Assembly (NCBI GenBank): GCA_002428905.1
Contig: DIYD01000196.1
Span: 1-6,481, forward strand
Source of the DNA: Bacteroidetes bacterium UBA6063
Lineage (GTDB): Bacteria > Bacteroidota > Bacteroidia > NS11-12g > UBA9320
Reading direction: 5' to 3'
DNA length: 6,481 bases
The notes beneath the pieces are model-generated. The model ran no database searches. It saw only the letters and a list, made by a program, of their open reading frames with translations, and had not been told where the DNA came from. Both the position numbers and the translations under genes were made by a program. The number at the start of each line of letters is the position of its first letter. Within the stretch, counting starts at the first letter, position 1. Below are positions 5,951 through 6,481 of this stretch, one piece after another.

Positions 5951-6481
5951 ATGTCAGATTTTTCGAAGAAAGCATGGTCCGATTTGGCTAAGCAGGCCAG
6001 TATGCAGCCGCAAGAGAAGCTTCTCAAACTCAAAAATAAGCAGAATAGCTTATGCATAACTGTGCCAGCAGAAATCACCTACCAGGAAAAGCGAGTATCG
6101 TTATCTCCGCTTTCAGTGGAAATGTTAGTGAATAACGGACACGATGTGCGTATCGAAGCGGGTGCAGGTAAACAAGCCAACTTCAATGATCTGGAATACA
6201 GTAATGTGGGAGCCCAGATTTTGTACGACCATCAATCGGCATTTGAGGGAGACATCGTTTTAAAAGTAGCGCCTCCAACCGTAGAGGAAATCGATTTAAT
6301 GAAACCTGGTCAGGCCTTGTTCAGTGCAATGCAGCTGGCCGATTTAAAGCGCGAATATCTTCAATTGTTATGTCGCAAGAAGATTACAGCCATTGGTTAT
6401 GAATTCTTACGAGACGATGCGGAAACATTGCCCATGATTCGAGCTATGAGCGAGATTGCGGGAAGAGCTTCGGTATTAATT
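5951..6481 (+). CDS. Alanine dehydrogenase/transhydrogenase alpha-like protein (3' end outside window)
   Basis: The first 177 residues of a protein in the alanine dehydrogenase/PntA N-terminal family are visible; the frame is open to the right edge. Alanine dehydrogenase interconverts alanine and pyruvate plus ammonium using NAD. After a roughly 33-residue charged extension, as in Bacteroidota members, come ITVPAEITYQEKRVSLSP (R48 at the substrate-binding Arg position), EAGAGKQANFNDLEYSNVGA, DIVLKVAPP (K105 at the catalytic Lys position), GQALFSAMQLAD, and RAMSEIAGRASVLI at the edge. Where classical alanine dehydrogenases have the catalytic His (in a YLHLA-like motif), this protein has Gln128, as in the dI subunit of proton-translocating transhydrogenase. 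The substrate is therefore less certain than the family. The NAD-binding domain that would help lies outside the window. The ATG at 5951 is the first in frame with the extension; no ribosome-binding site is evident. It is divergent from the transglycosylase operon. Confidence 0.85.
   Translation, partial: MSDFSKKAWSDLAKQASMQPQEKLLKLKNKQNSLCITVPAEITYQEKRVSLSPLSVEMLVNNGHDVRIEAGAGKQANFNDLEYSNVGAQILYDHQSAFEGDIVLKVAPPTVEEIDLMKPGQALFSAMQLADLKREYLQLLCRKKITAIGYEFLRDDAETLPMIRAMSEIAGRASVLI

Noticed and set aside
2..6481. Search for a defence, toxin-antitoxin or mobile system
   Set aside because: The only toxin-like fold is the PIN domain fused to PhoH, a standard housekeeping fusion with no antitoxin partner here. 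No transposase, integrase or terminal repeats are visible.

Overview
The window looks like ordinary chromosome from a member of the Bacteroidota (Flavobacteriia/Cytophagia type). The evidence is a DUF4837 lipoprotein, a PIN-PhoH fusion and an MltD-like LysM transglycosylase of the kind found in that phylum, near absence of Shine-Dalgarno sequences, and TAnnTTTG-like -7 promoter elements. There is no phage, transposon, CRISPR, tRNA or rRNA signal. I do not see an undescribed defence or mobile system. Most of the sequence is housekeeping genes, and the curiosities are small and mostly between genes.

Layout. Bases 2-1348 (+) hold the 3' part of a COG2509-type FAD-dependent dehydrogenase whose start lies off the left edge. 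It converges on phoH. The short gap between them is almost filled by eight copies of a 16-bp tandem repeat (1321-1448), which begins inside the dehydrogenase gene and supplies its last codons and stop. Bases 1465-5770 are one minus-strand block. In transcription order it contains an MltD-like lytic transglycosylase (5770-4550), a DUF4837 lipoprotein (4542-3460), phosphoribosylglycinamide formyltransferase purN (3470-2898) and, after a 104-bp gap with inverted repeats, a PIN-PhoH ATPase (2793-1465). The first three are packed tightly enough (7-bp gap, then 11-bp overlap) to be one operon. Bases 5771-5950 are a divergent intergenic region with promoter-like elements for both directions and an 11-bp direct repeat. 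Bases 5951-6481 (+) are the 5' part of an alanine dehydrogenase/transhydrogenase-alpha-like gene that runs off the right edge.

How the genes relate. The transglycosylase and the DUF4837 lipoprotein are both exported envelope proteins, so the uncharacterised lipoprotein may act in peptidoglycan or outer-membrane maintenance. This is inference from context only. PurN is cytosolic purine synthesis and seems to be along for the ride, translated by coupling to the lipoprotein gene. PhoH (RNA metabolism) may be cotranscribed or have its own promoter. The dehydrogenase and the alanine dehydrogenase-like enzyme have no visible functional link to this block.
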